Shown piece after piece: positions 1-8,366 of a DNA stretch of 14,047 nt (the first letter of the stretch is position 1; each line of letters opens with the position of its first letter). A program made the translations under genes and the position numbers. The stretch covers positions 1-14,047 of the forward strand of contig DFVG01000040.1 of NCBI GenBank assembly GCA_002379985.1, written 5' to 3'. The stretch comes from Flavobacteriaceae bacterium UBA4166 (GTDB lineage: Bacteria > Bacteroidota > Bacteroidia > Flavobacteriales > Flavobacteriaceae). The notes beneath the pieces are model-generated. The model was not told the origin of the DNA. It saw only the letters and a list, made by a program, of their open reading frames with translations, and ran no database searches.

Positions 1-1
1 T

Positions 2-1975
2 GTCTATTTCTACAGTATTGATGAAATGCTTCAGAAAGGCTATAGCACTCCCGAGATCTTCGAAGGACCGGTTCTGAAAAATGGGTTTATTGATATGCAG
101 GAACTCAAAGCTTCAGAACTCCGCAGTGAAATTCGACTTTCCGATATCATCAACATTATCATGGAGGTTCCGGGGGTGCTAAAGATCAATGATATTAGCA
201 TGGGTAATTGTGACGATGATAATGTTTCGCAATCGGTGTTGTGTATTGATCCCGACACCAAACCTGTGTTGTGCTACAAAAGCACTTTTAACTATAATAA
301 AGATGTATTACCGCTTACCATAAACACGAAAAAATTTCAAGCCTACTTAGATCAATTGGAGGCTTCAGACCTTGAACGCAAGCAGCGAGCAAGACAAAAC
401 AAACTGCTTACACTTCCAAAAGGAACATATCGAAATCCCGGAAGCTATACCACCTTGATGAATGATTTTCCCGACACCTACGGAATTACTCCCGTCGGGA
501 TTCCGGGAAAGAAAACGACCCAACGAAAAGCACAAGCCAAACAGCTGAAAGGGTATTTGCTATTTTTTGATCAGATCTTGGCGAGTTATTTCAAACACCT
601 GGAAAAGATGCGCGAAGTACTTTCCTGTAGCGGAAGCTTAACACAAACCTTTTTTACACAAGCAGTGCCGGATATTGAAGGATTCTCTTCCTTGGTGAAA
701 GAATATTCAACCGCTGAAGAGCTCTTAACCGACACCCTCTTTGGCCCACAAGACAATTATCAAGAACGTCGGAATGAGGTCCTGGATCATTTGATCGCTC
801 GATTTGCCGAACGCTTTACGGAATACACCTTTGTGATGACCACGCTCTACGGAGCTAGTGCGGAAGAATTAGTTCTTAAAAACAAAGAGGATTTTCTACG
901 AGATTACAGTACATTCAGTGGGTCGCGCGGACTCGCTTTCAACTATTACAAGCAGCCGAAGGAGATGTTGTGGGATACGAACAACGTTAGTGGCATTCAA
1001 CAACGCGCTTCCCGATTATTAGGAATTCTCGACTATTCTCGAAGAACCTTAAGCAACTCCTTTGTAGATCTATATACCTTGGTGAATAGCGATGATGAAA
1101 CCGTTTATCGCTGGCGCATTCGAAATGCAGAAGGTAAGATTGTACTTTCCGGGACCGAAGAATATCACGATAATTTTCTCGCTACGCGCGAACTTTATTT
1201 CGCTGTGCTTCAACTTATTCAGACGAGTGTCTACGAAGTAGAACGTGCCTTTGAACAAGGTTTCGACGATGAGATTATCATTGGCAATATTCAGATACAT
1301 CACAGTGAGTCAGGGAAATATTCTTTTGACGTCATAAATCCCGAGATCACAGATACCCACCACAAAGATTACATTATCGCCAAGCGTTTTAATTACTTCG
1401 GAAGTAAAGAAACTTTGAAAAGCGCAATTCTTGAACTCCTTCAATTCATGAAATACGAGTTCACCGAAGAGGGCATTTTTTTAGTAGAACATATGCTATT
1501 GCGACCGGACGTAACCCAAACGGATGTCGATACAAAGACGTTCTTGCCCATTTGCACCGATGAATGCACCACTTGCGAACCACTAGACCCCTATTCTTAT
1601 CGTGTAAGCATTGTCATTCCCGGATACACCTTTCGTACCTACAATACCGATTTTCGAAACTATATGGAACAAGTGATCCGAAGAGAACTTCCGGCCCATA
1701 TCATGGCCAAGATCTGCTGGGTAGGCTATCGCGACGGAGAGGTTCCTGAGGAAGAAAATGACTTGGTACAATTTGAACAGGCATGGAAGAAGTATCTATT
1801 TGAAAAAACCGAAGTCGCACAAGAACAACCCCAACCCGAACAACAGGAGCTCATCCGCATCTTGTCATCGCTTCACAACGTATACCCTACTGGCCGTCTT
1901 TATGATTGTGATGACGATGTAGAGGAACTCAGCGGAAAAGTAATTCTTGGAAAAACAAATTTAGGATCCTTATAA
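2..1975 (+). CDS. eCIS baseplate-type protein (Afp12/Pvc12-like), 5'-truncated
   Basis: The reading frame is open to the left edge (eight sense codons precede the first ATG at 26), so this is the 3' part of a longer gene. Residues are counted from that ATG. What can be seen: a 'SDIINIIMEVPGVLKI' segment (39-54) like the subunit-contact part of baseplate J-like proteins; 'GYLLFFDQILASY' (176-188) and 'ERRNEVLDHLIARFAERF' (247-264), motifs I recognise from large CIS-cluster baseplate proteins; 'VEHMLLRPD' (487-495); a Cys cluster C510, C514, C517; then 'DPYSYRVSIVIPGY' and 'RRELPAHIMAKICWV' (552-566), a typical C-terminus of this family. There is no signal peptide or membrane segment in the visible part. 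It would act as a cytoplasmically assembled part of the baseplate wedge. The stop lies 11 nt before the next gene. The baseplate role is fairly secure from motifs and neighbours. The exact equivalence (Afp11 versus Afp12) is inferred from gene order. Confidence 0.7.
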   Translation, partial: VYFYSIDEMLQKGYSTPEIFEGPVLKNGFIDMQELKASELRSEIRLSDIINIIMEVPGVLKINDISMGNCDDDNVSQSVLCIDPDTKPVLCYKSTFNYNKDVLPLTINTKKFQAYLDQLEASDLERKQRARQNKLLTLPKGTYRNPGSYTTLMNDFPDTYGITPVGIPGKKTTQRKAQAKQLKGYLLFFDQILASYFKHLEKMREVLSCSGSLTQTFFTQAVPDIEGFSSLVKEYSTAEELLTDTLFGPQDNYQERRNEVLDHLIARFAERFTEYTFVMTTLYGASAEELVLKNKEDFLRDYSTFSGSRGLAFNYYKQPKEMLWDTNNVSGIQQRASRLLGILDYSRRTLSNSFVDLYTLVNSDDETVYRWRIRNAEGKIVLSGTEEYHDNFLATRELYFAVLQLIQTSVYEVERAFEQGFDDEIIIGNIQIHHSESGKYSFDVINPEITDTHHKDYIIAKRFNYFGSKETLKSAILELLQFMKYEFTEEGIFLVEHMLLRPDVTQTDVDTKTFLPICTDECTTCEPLDPYSYRVSIVIPGYTFRTYNTDFRNYMEQVIRRELPAHIMAKICWVGYRDGEVPEEENDLVQFEQAWKKYLFEKTEVAQEQPQPEQQELIRILSSLHNVYPTGRLYDCDDDVEELSGKVILGKTNLGSL

Positions 1976-1986
1976 ACAAGCAAATT

Positions 1987-4900
1987 ATGGAACCAAAACT
2001 AAAACATATCACTACTCAGTATCGCCGATTTACAAAGAATCAGGTATTGACCGAAGGCCACCTCAACGAGGTCTTAGATTTTTTTGACGACCAAGATCGG
2101 TTAAGTCGGATTTGCCTGGACGGCACCGGTATCGTCTGCGGGTTCAATCTTCGATGTGTAGACAACACTATTGAAGTTTCGCAAGGGGCTGGCGTTACCA
2201 GCGATGGAGACCTCCTTCACTTGTATAAGATCAATACCGATCCGGAAACAAACATAAAACACAAAACTATTGATTTTGAAAAAGTTACCTACACTCATTT
2301 CAAGCGATACAATAATAGTGAAGATGATGGTAGAAACGAGTATCACCCTTTCTTTTTTGATGCAGATGAGACGCCGTTATTCCTCTTAGAATTACGAACC
2401 GATAAAGGAACTGAAAGCGAATCTGACGAAGTATTCCCTCTCGCTGAACTCTCAGACCATTTTGAAGTAAGCTGTAAGGATCTTGTCGCAATACTATATC
2501 TGGAAACATATGAGAAAGAACGTGATCTCTGTGTGACCCTTACCTGTGATAATCAAGGGTTGGAAGTGGTAGGAAATTACAAAGTGTTGGTCACCACCAA
2601 AGCACACGCAAAAATTATTCAAAGTTATGATCCCACATTGCAACGCCCCAATTACAGACCGCTGTATTATTCGCTTCCGGAAGTAATGGCGCCGCGCTCT
2701 ATTGTGCAGCCTAAAGATTTTGAAGATTACCCAAAATTGCTTCAGGCGATGGCGCGGGAAACCCTTAAGAACAATGCAGTTTCAAAATTGCGACAAGGAT
2801 TAGAAAGACTTTTCAACGGATTTAATCTACCTCAACTGAAAGATATTGTTTTGTTGAAATTAGATGAGTTATTTGACTTCTCTGAAGAGCATGTGCCTCC
2901 TGATATACAATATCGATATGATTTACTGACAGATCTCATAGCTAGTTATTCTGAAGTGAAAACACTTTTGTCTCATGCCGTTCCGAGTAGATGCTGTAGC
3001 AGCGTTAAGGATTTTCCGAAGCATTTGATGTTAGGGGAACTTGTTTCGGAAGGATTGTGTACTGAATTCCGACATAGTTTCTACCCTGCCCCTGTTGACG
3101 AAGCCGTCACCGGAAGTTGTGGCAGCTGTGAACCGCTTACCATTCCGCCCAGCAATGACCACACGGTTCCGGAATTGGTGATTGATTTCGAAGAAGCCAA
3201 TCTCTCTGTGTGTTTTGATAATGACAATGACGCGATGCACCTCAATTCATTATTAAAAAGAATCGTGCTTCAGCTTACCAACTACAACGCCAACTATACG
3301 TACATCAAAACCACGCCTTCCTTTCATCTAGGGAACTTATCCCAAAAGGCCATTCCGTTTTACTACAATGTGGGGAATGAATTGATCGCAACTTGGAATT
3401 TCAAACAAACCGTAAATAATAACCACCTCTACCAGCGCAGCTATCACCAAGCCTACCTTCGGATGAAAGCACCGCTTTCCGTGAAATTAGATCACGATTT
3501 TTATAGAATTGAAGGACATCAAGGAAAGAATGTGGCCGAAGTTGTTTCCGCCTTAGAAAAGACGCGAAGTGTAAACGCGTTAGGGTTCAACTTGGTCGCA
3601 CTCGCCATCAATGCCACCGATCTCGAGGAAACGATTCAAGAATACACACGTTTTTATTTGGAGCATAACAAAGGACTAGAACATCAAGCCGGCGTTGTTC
3701 CGGGAGGGACATTTGTGATGATCTATTTGGAAGGAGAATACTCTGGTTATCCGTATCCTTATGGCTATGGTTATCCCTACGGATATCCCTATGGAGAAGC
3801 CCCGTTTGGCCATGATTTTGAAACCGAAGAAGGCGCTCATGGTCCCACGGTGGTCAATCCTGTGGTCGCTGATTTTATGCTCCCTTACTTGTGTTGTGAC
3901 CAAAATCATGTGAGTTTGCACCTTCCCACAGATTTTCTGTGTTTTGACAAAACGACGCGTCCGTTGCGCTTTGAGGTCACGCCTACTGGCGGCATTGTAG
4001 AAGCCGATGTTTTGCCGGGTATGCAAGGCGGTGTTGTTCGAAATGAAGCGGGAGCTTTTGTGTTCGACCCCAACCAAGTGAGTGAAGAACTGTATGGCGA
4101 GCCCATCCGCTTTAAGGTCAATAATATCGCTACCGAAGCACAGATCACCGTTTCACCAAAATTGACTTTTACCGTAACGGTGGTCAACATAGATTATGAC
4201 AGAGATCGAAACACAGCAGTCGTCAATTTCGAATTGAACGGTGACGATCTTCCTAGAGCCCATGAATTTACGTGGAATTTCGGAGATGGTAGTCGGCCTA
4301 TAAAAACCAACAAGCGACGCGTATCTCACGAATACGATCTCCTTGAGGTGAACGCGGTTGAAGTGATCACCTCTTCTGAGGATGATACATGTAGTTCAGA
4401 AGTAATTACTCCAATTTCGTTTGATCTTCTTCCCGAACTTCAGTTACCTGAAACAGAATTCTGTAGGTTGGATGAGAATTTATACCCGTTCACCATGGAA
4501 CCTGTAGTACCCGGAGCGGTCATTACTGGCAATGGGGTTGTCAACGTGTCGGGTAATTTCTTCTTCGTACCTGCCAACGTACCTTCGGGCTCGTCCAGTA
4601 TTACTTTCCAAGTGAACGGTGAAGCGACCTCTTTAAAAGTATCATTAGAACATCCCCCCACGGCAGATTTTACACATCAAATAGCAGGCGATGACATTAT
4701 CTTCAGCAATACGTCTTCCAATACACAAGGCTATGTGTGGCGTATTCACGAGGAAGTAATAGAACGCGTGAACCGAACAGACGTGCGTCGTTCTATTGCC
4801 GACTATCCCGATACTATTCAGGTGTCGTTAGAGGCTATTAGTGAATTATGTGGAGCACAAACTACGGGCCCTAGAACCATTGTTATAAGAGAACAACGCA

Positions 4901-5433
4901 GTTGTGAGGATCGTGCCCGATTGTTTATGGAAGATGCCTTTACACAATTGCATACCATTGCGTCACACCGTTCCTTTAGGACGCTTCCTGATCCTATGAA
5001 ACAACTCTTCACAGCTTCAAGCGAGCTCTTTGACATTTTTGCAGAGACGCTTAAAGAGTTTCTCGCAGGAGAACAGAACCATGTATATGCCGATCACTTC
5101 GGAAATTATATCCCAATGCTTCAAAAGCAGATGCTTCGAGCGGAAACATCCTTCGAGAAAAACATGGTGACCAAATTGGCTGAACTGAGCATTTCGCTCT
5201 CCTTCGTGGTATTGGGATGTCAAGAAGATGCGGTATTAATTGAGACCCGACAAAGCATCGAAGCGGTATTAGGTCGGGAGCTTGAAATGATCGTAAAAGT
5301 GAAAGATCAAGGAGCGGAAATCGATCCCAGACAAGTACTACAACAATTCTTACAATCTCTTCGCAGACGGTTCGATTCGGTAGGGCCCATAAGTGACCGA
5401 ATTAAAGACATGCTCGAAAAACTTAGAGAATGA
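1987..5433 (+). CDS. PKD-domain structural/fibre-like protein of eCIS cluster
   Basis: 1148 residues; function not established. The N-terminus (about 8-55: 'YRRFTKNQVLTEGHLNEVLD', 'DRLSR', 'GTGIVCGF') resembles a recurrent N-terminal module in large hypothetical proteins of Bacteroidota CIS clusters. Residues 240-345 look helical. A Tyr/Gly/Pro tract lies at 585-603, followed by 'VVADFMLPYLCC' (625-636). Then come beta-rich Ig-like segments, one with the PKD signature 'WNFGDGS' (763-769) and 'HEY' (781-783), and a second PKD-like stretch starting 'ADFTHQ' (893-898). The C-terminus (970-1148) is helical. There is no obvious signal peptide, consistent with cytoplasmic particle assembly. It sits between the baseplate-type and tape-measure genes, the slot of the fibre gene (Afp13) in Afp-type clusters, so a surface or receptor-binding role is a reasonable inference. 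A baseplate-periphery scaffold is the alternative. Its stop overlaps the next start by 4 nt (ATGA). Confidence 0.6.
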   Translation: MEPKLKHITTQYRRFTKNQVLTEGHLNEVLDFFDDQDRLSRICLDGTGIVCGFNLRCVDNTIEVSQGAGVTSDGDLLHLYKINTDPETNIKHKTIDFEKVTYTHFKRYNNSEDDGRNEYHPFFFDADETPLFLLELRTDKGTESESDEVFPLAELSDHFEVSCKDLVAILYLETYEKERDLCVTLTCDNQGLEVVGNYKVLVTTKAHAKIIQSYDPTLQRPNYRPLYYSLPEVMAPRSIVQPKDFEDYPKLLQAMARETLKNNAVSKLRQGLERLFNGFNLPQLKDIVLLKLDELFDFSEEHVPPDIQYRYDLLTDLIASYSEVKTLLSHAVPSRCCSSVKDFPKHLMLGELVSEGLCTEFRHSFYPAPVDEAVTGSCGSCEPLTIPPSNDHTVPELVIDFEEANLSVCFDNDNDAMHLNSLLKRIVLQLTNYNANYTYIKTTPSFHLGNLSQKAIPFYYNVGNELIATWNFKQTVNNNHLYQRSYHQAYLRMKAPLSVKLDHDFYRIEGHQGKNVAEVVSALEKTRSVNALGFNLVALAINATDLEETIQEYTRFYLEHNKGLEHQAGVVPGGTFVMIYLEGEYSGYPYPYGYGYPYGYPYGEAPFGHDFETEEGAHGPTVVNPVVADFMLPYLCCDQNHVSLHLPTDFLCFDKTTRPLRFEVTPTGGIVEADVLPGMQGGVVRNEAGAFVFDPNQVSEELYGEPIRFKVNNIATEAQITVSPKLTFTVTVVNIDYDRDRNTAVVNFELNGDDLPRAHEFTWNFGDGSRPIKTNKRRVSHEYDLLEVNAVEVITSSEDDTCSSEVITPISFDLLPELQLPETEFCRLDENLYPFTMEPVVPGAVITGNGVVNVSGNFFFVPANVPSGSSSITFQVNGEATSLKVSLEHPPTADFTHQIAGDDIIFSNTSSNTQGYVWRIHEEVIERVNRTDVRRSIADYPDTIQVSLEAISELCGAQTTGPRTIVIREQRSCEDRARLFMEDAFTQLHTIASHRSFRTLPDPMKQLFTASSELFDIFAETLKEFLAGEQNHVYADHFGNYIPMLQKQMLRAETSFEKNMVTKLAELSISLSFVVLGCQEDAVLIETRQSIEAVLGRELEMIVKVKDQGAEIDPRQVLQQFLQSLRRRFDSVGPISDRIKDMLEKLRE
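3739..3795 (+). repeat. Tyr-Gly-Pro low-complexity tract coding region
   Basis: This encodes residues 585-603 of the PKD protein, in which Tyr alternates with Gly or Pro (YPYPYGYGYPYGYPYG). The DNA is a degenerate tandem of TAT/TAC-CCN and TAT-GGN codon pairs. It joins the N-terminal half to the Ig/PKD half and probably acts as an extended linker or hinge. It is an obvious place for length variation by slippage. Confidence 0.8.
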
Positions 5434-6953
5434 GCACGGTAGACACACATATCATTCAAAAAGTGGTCGTTGCTATTCAAGTGGGATCACAGGAGACGGC
5501 GTATCGCATCAAGGAGCAATTATCAGGTTTTTTGGAGAATCAGGTGTTTCCGAAGCTATTGGAGTATTTGGAGCAAATTCCGATAAACAAAGGTGCGCAA
5601 CTTCGATTGGAACAGGTCTCACTTGAAATATCAGATACGGAATTTTTAAAGGCTGCAGATTGGGAACCACAGGTTTCGAAGCAAATGGAAGGTCTGATTT
5701 CCAAACTCTACCAAGATGAACCTGCAAGTGATATTGATTTCGAAGAATTTTCTGCGACAGCTTCTAGAAATGATGCTTTACGCCATTTTTTACGTCACGG
5801 AAATTTACCTTGGTGGTCGTTTGGTGCGTCCTTACCGTCAAGCACGTTCGAGCTATGGTGGTATGAAGCCATTGAGGATAAAAACTTTCGGAAGTCGCTA
5901 TTGCCATTACTAAGCGATCCTTTGATTTTATCGCGCTTTACACAACAGCTTCCTTTTGGGTTTTTACAATCTTTGATTCCGAAATTGGCTGCGGAAGATC
6001 CCAAGCTACGGTTACTTCGTGATCAAGAATGGCAACAATGCCTATCGCAATTACCCGAACCCTTCAAAGCAGTAAGCTGTCAATTAGCCATTGCCGCTAT
6101 TCCAAGTCTTGAGAATCCAACCCATGTAAGAGCGTTGGCAATAGCTCGTTTAACCGCTGGACATAAGGTTTTAGCTACAAAACAACAACAGCAGGGATAT
6201 ATTCAGTTATTGGATCTTTTTTTGGAAAAGGGATGGGTTTCAACGTCAGAAATACACACAGAGCTCACCCGGAATCGATGTCGGACTTGGCTACTGGAAT
6301 ATTTTGATACAAAAATTAACCCACAGGAGACCAATATCACTTTTCCAAAGGATTCCGAAGCCATAGAGAAAACGTTTCAGAAAACCACAGACCCAAACGC
6401 TACGATACATCCGTTTCAGGATGAAACAGCATCTAACGAAGCGCTGATTTCCGAAGAAAAAAGCGGCTTCTATTTAGAAAATGCCGGCTTGATCCTTTTA
6501 CATCCTTTTCTGAAGCATTTTTTTCAAAAGACCAAAGTACTCAACGAGCAGCATGAATGGAACGATGTAGAAAAGGCCGTCCAACTCCTGCATTTTATGG
6601 CTACGGGAGCCCTCAACCCCTACGAATATCAATTAGGTATTGAAAAGCTACTATGCGGATTGCCACAACAAGCACCGCTAACAAGAAAGATAGGGTTGTC
6701 CGATCAAGATCAGACGCAAGCCAATGAGTTGCTGCAAGCTGTATTGGGGCACCTTCCGCAGTTAAAAACCAATTCTATTGCCCTATTGCGGCATGAATTC
6801 TTACAACGACCCGGAAAATATGTGCCGCATCCTGAACATCCAAAACTGATTATAGAACAAAAGACACAGGATATTTTATTGAATCAAGTGCCATGGAATC
6901 TTTCAGTGATCGCGTTTCCTTGGCGTAAGAAATTACTGTATTGCGATTGGTAA
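5430..6953 (+). CDS. contractile injection system tape measure protein (CIS_TMP family, Afp14-like)
   Basis: 507 residues. Both ends match the CIS tape-measure family. The N-terminus has 'HIIQKVVVAIQVGS' (7-20), a Leu-rich helix and 'LRLEQVSLEI' (58-67), followed by 'LRHFLRHGNLPWW' (117-129). The C-terminus has 'NAGLILLHPFLKHFF' (351-365), 'KAVQLLHFMATG' (382-393), 'EKLLCGLP' (405-412), 'LLRHEFLQRPGK' (452-463) and 'VPWNLSVIAFPW' (487-498). Between them (about 290-345) is a divergent polar stretch. Family members are thought to set tube length or cap the tube during assembly. At 507 residues this one is far shorter than Afp14, and no long coiled coil or hydrophobic core is visible. The start overlaps the previous stop (ATGA at 5430-5433), implying translational coupling. 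Family assignment is strong; the literal ruler role is inferred. Confidence 0.85.
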   Translation: MSTVDTHIIQKVVVAIQVGSQETAYRIKEQLSGFLENQVFPKLLEYLEQIPINKGAQLRLEQVSLEISDTEFLKAADWEPQVSKQMEGLISKLYQDEPASDIDFEEFSATASRNDALRHFLRHGNLPWWSFGASLPSSTFELWWYEAIEDKNFRKSLLPLLSDPLILSRFTQQLPFGFLQSLIPKLAAEDPKLRLLRDQEWQQCLSQLPEPFKAVSCQLAIAAIPSLENPTHVRALAIARLTAGHKVLATKQQQQGYIQLLDLFLEKGWVSTSEIHTELTRNRCRTWLLEYFDTKINPQETNITFPKDSEAIEKTFQKTTDPNATIHPFQDETASNEALISEEKSGFYLENAGLILLHPFLKHFFQKTKVLNEQHEWNDVEKAVQLLHFMATGALNPYEYQLGIEKLLCGLPQQAPLTRKIGLSDQDQTQANELLQAVLGHLPQLKTNSIALLRHEFLQRPGKYVPHPEHPKLIIEQKTQDILLNQVPWNLSVIAFPWRKKLLYCDW

Positions 6954-6964
6954 AAAGAACTGTT

Positions 6965-7519
6965 ATGAACGATTTGAAATATGATACCGAACATATTTAT
7001 ACACCACAGCAAGAAACACTTCGGGTGTTGTTGGAAACCATGGACCTGTCCTCCTGTTACTTTGTGGGAGGGATTGCAGACTATCTGAACCTTCGCTCCT
7101 ATTACGATATGCCTGTGAATGACATTGATATGGTGATTACTTCGGAAACAATGTTGGAGGTCCTTCAACCGCATATGGAGATCACGAAATATAAATCGAG
7201 ATTCTACGAATACGAAGAAATGGATGTCTATGTAGGAAATTATTGGTCGGGAGAGCGACGTATTCATATCGATTTTTTTAAGCGGAGTTTTTTCTACGGA
7301 AGCACAAGCACCTCCCAACTTCTTGGTTTTCAAGTGAAACATGCCTCTTTTGAGACCATGAAACGCTTCCACAATACCCATGTCTCGAAACTTACCTCAA
7401 AAACACTGGGACCTAATTACGAATGGAAACGGCTCTACAAGCATAGTAGGAAAGCTGGACTCTATAACCTCATCACTTACAAAGAACAAAAGAAAGAAGC
7501 TACCCATGTCATCACCTAG
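6965..7519 (+). CDS. putative nucleotidyltransferase-fold protein (Pol beta/MNT-like)
   Basis: 184 residues from the ATG at 6965, which lies 11 nt after the tape-measure stop. An in-frame TTG at 6941 would extend it by eight residues into the previous gene and is less likely. Residues 33-57 carry a nucleotidyltransferase-like signature: 'FVGGIADYL' (Gly-Gly at 35-36), then 'NDIDMVI' with D53 and D55, and a third acidic strand 'RIHIDFF' with D103. This GG...DxD...D layout is that of minimal nucleotidyltransferases and AbiEii-type toxins, which transfer an NMP to protein, RNA or small molecules. The C-terminal third is basic and helical, with no recognisable partner domain. No HepT-like or antitoxin gene is adjacent. 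Its end overlaps the GT-like gene by 14 nt. The substrate is unknown; modification of a particle or cargo protein is only a guess. Fold call moderate, activity untested. Confidence 0.5.
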   Translation: MNDLKYDTEHIYTPQQETLRVLLETMDLSSCYFVGGIADYLNLRSYYDMPVNDIDMVITSETMLEVLQPHMEITKYKSRFYEYEEMDVYVGNYWSGERRIHIDFFKRSFFYGSTSTSQLLGFQVKHASFETMKRFHNTHVSKLTSKTLGPNYEWKRLYKHSRKAGLYNLITYKEQKKEATHVIT

Positions 7520-8366
7520 AATCATCTATAGTCTTAGTGCCTATCCCTTGGTCAACAACCGTTGGTTCCAAGGAAACAAACTTCGGGAAACCATTTACAT
7601 GACTGCACTGAGCATTCTGTATAGTCATTTATGGTATGATGATATTGAACTTTATGTAGATGAAACCGCATATTCATTGCTCCACATGCTTCCCTGTCGA
7701 GTTACAAAAATCGCGGTGGAAAAAGATAAAGACCTGTGGATGAAGTCTAAAATACATGCGATTGGAAGACAACGACAACCCTTCGTACATCTGGACACCG
7801 ATGTATTTCTCACCAAAAAAATGGAATTCGACTTTGAGCGTTGTTTGTTAGAACGCAAGGAAGGCGGCTACCAGTACCATTATAAGAATCAAGTGGCCTT
7901 CTTCTCAAAGTTTGCTTCTTCCTTACCGCATTGGAACACGAATTTAGGATATTCCTTTAGCTGCGGTGTGATTGGTTTTCAAGATCTGGCGCTTAAAGAT
8001 GCCTTTATTCAAGCCTATTTTGAAGTAGAAGATATCTATATTCAGCAACGGGAAGCGTATCAACCCTTACGTGCGATCGGATATGAGCCTTGCATCGTCA
8101 TCGAACAATACAATCTGGCGTGTTTGTTGGCACACCATAAGGTACGGCCCGATCTGGTGCTGCAAGGAAATAATCTTTCTAGGCAGTCGAAAGAAGCCAA
8201 GAAATTAGGGTATAATCACCTCTACGGAACCACAAAATATAAGGAGCACATTGTACAAGAAGTAACGCAACAACTAAAGTCGTTATTTCCCTATTGGTAT
8301 GATGCGGTTACCGAAGCCCTAGCGGAAACAGCTTTACATCACTCACAGAAAAATGTTGCCTCATGA
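7506..8366 (+). CDS. putative GT-A-like glycosyltransferase, DTD motif (DUF6734-like?)
   Basis: 286 residues. I chose the ATG at 7506. The frame is open to an ATG at 7380, but that would overlap the previous gene by 140 nt, and the beta-strand 'RIIYSLSAYPL' begins right after 7506. A GT-A-like core is visible: 'DIELYVDETAYSLL' (46-59), then K82 and 'PFVHLDTDVFL' (92-102), whose D97-T-D99 fits a metal and nucleotide-sugar binding DxD. Later come 'SCGVIGF' (152-158), 'IEQYNLACLL' (199-208) and 'NHLYGTTKYK' (237-246), where a His near the C-terminus could complete the metal site. The overall pattern recalls DUF6734 proteins, from memory only. There is no signal peptide or transmembrane helix, so it is cytoplasmic. 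It overlaps the upstream gene by 14 nt and the downstream cargo gene by 4 nt. The acceptor is unknown; the cargo, the fibre-like protein or an unrelated glycan are all possible. Confidence 0.5.
   Translation: MSSPRIIYSLSAYPLVNNRWFQGNKLRETIYMTALSILYSHLWYDDIELYVDETAYSLLHMLPCRVTKIAVEKDKDLWMKSKIHAIGRQRQPFVHLDTDVFLTKKMEFDFERCLLERKEGGYQYHYKNQVAFFSKFASSLPHWNTNLGYSFSCGVIGFQDLALKDAFIQAYFEVEDIYIQQREAYQPLRAIGYEPCIVIEQYNLACLLAHHKVRPDLVLQGNNLSRQSKEAKKLGYNHLYGTTKYKEHIVQEVTQQLKSLFPYWYDAVTEALAETALHHSQKNVAS

Noticed and set aside
3676..4077. 133-codon open frame on the minus strand inside the PKD gene
   Set aside because: It is antisense to a well-supported coding region including the Tyr-Gly-Pro tract, and its Ile/Arg repeats are the mirror of those codons.
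6941..6964. TTG start at 6941 for the nucleotidyltransferase-like gene
   Set aside because: It overlaps the conserved end of the tape-measure gene. The ATG at 6965, 11 nt after that gene's stop, is the simpler start.
6884..7381. 165-codon open frame on the minus strand across the tape measure/nucleotidyltransferase junction
   Set aside because: It is antisense to two genes with clear family motifs, and its product has no recognisable features.
7380..7505. Longer version of the GT-like gene starting at the ATG at 7380
   Set aside because: It would overlap the nucleotidyltransferase-like gene by 140 nt, and the extra 42 residues look like frame-shifted coding sequence with no link to the GT fold. 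The ATG at 7506 fits the start of the first strand and the tight gene packing.
6965..8366. Reading the NTase/GT pair as an AbiE- or HepT/MNT-type toxin-antitoxin system
   Set aside because: The second gene shows a DTD GT-A-like pattern rather than an antitoxin or HEPN fold, so the pairing does not fit those systems.
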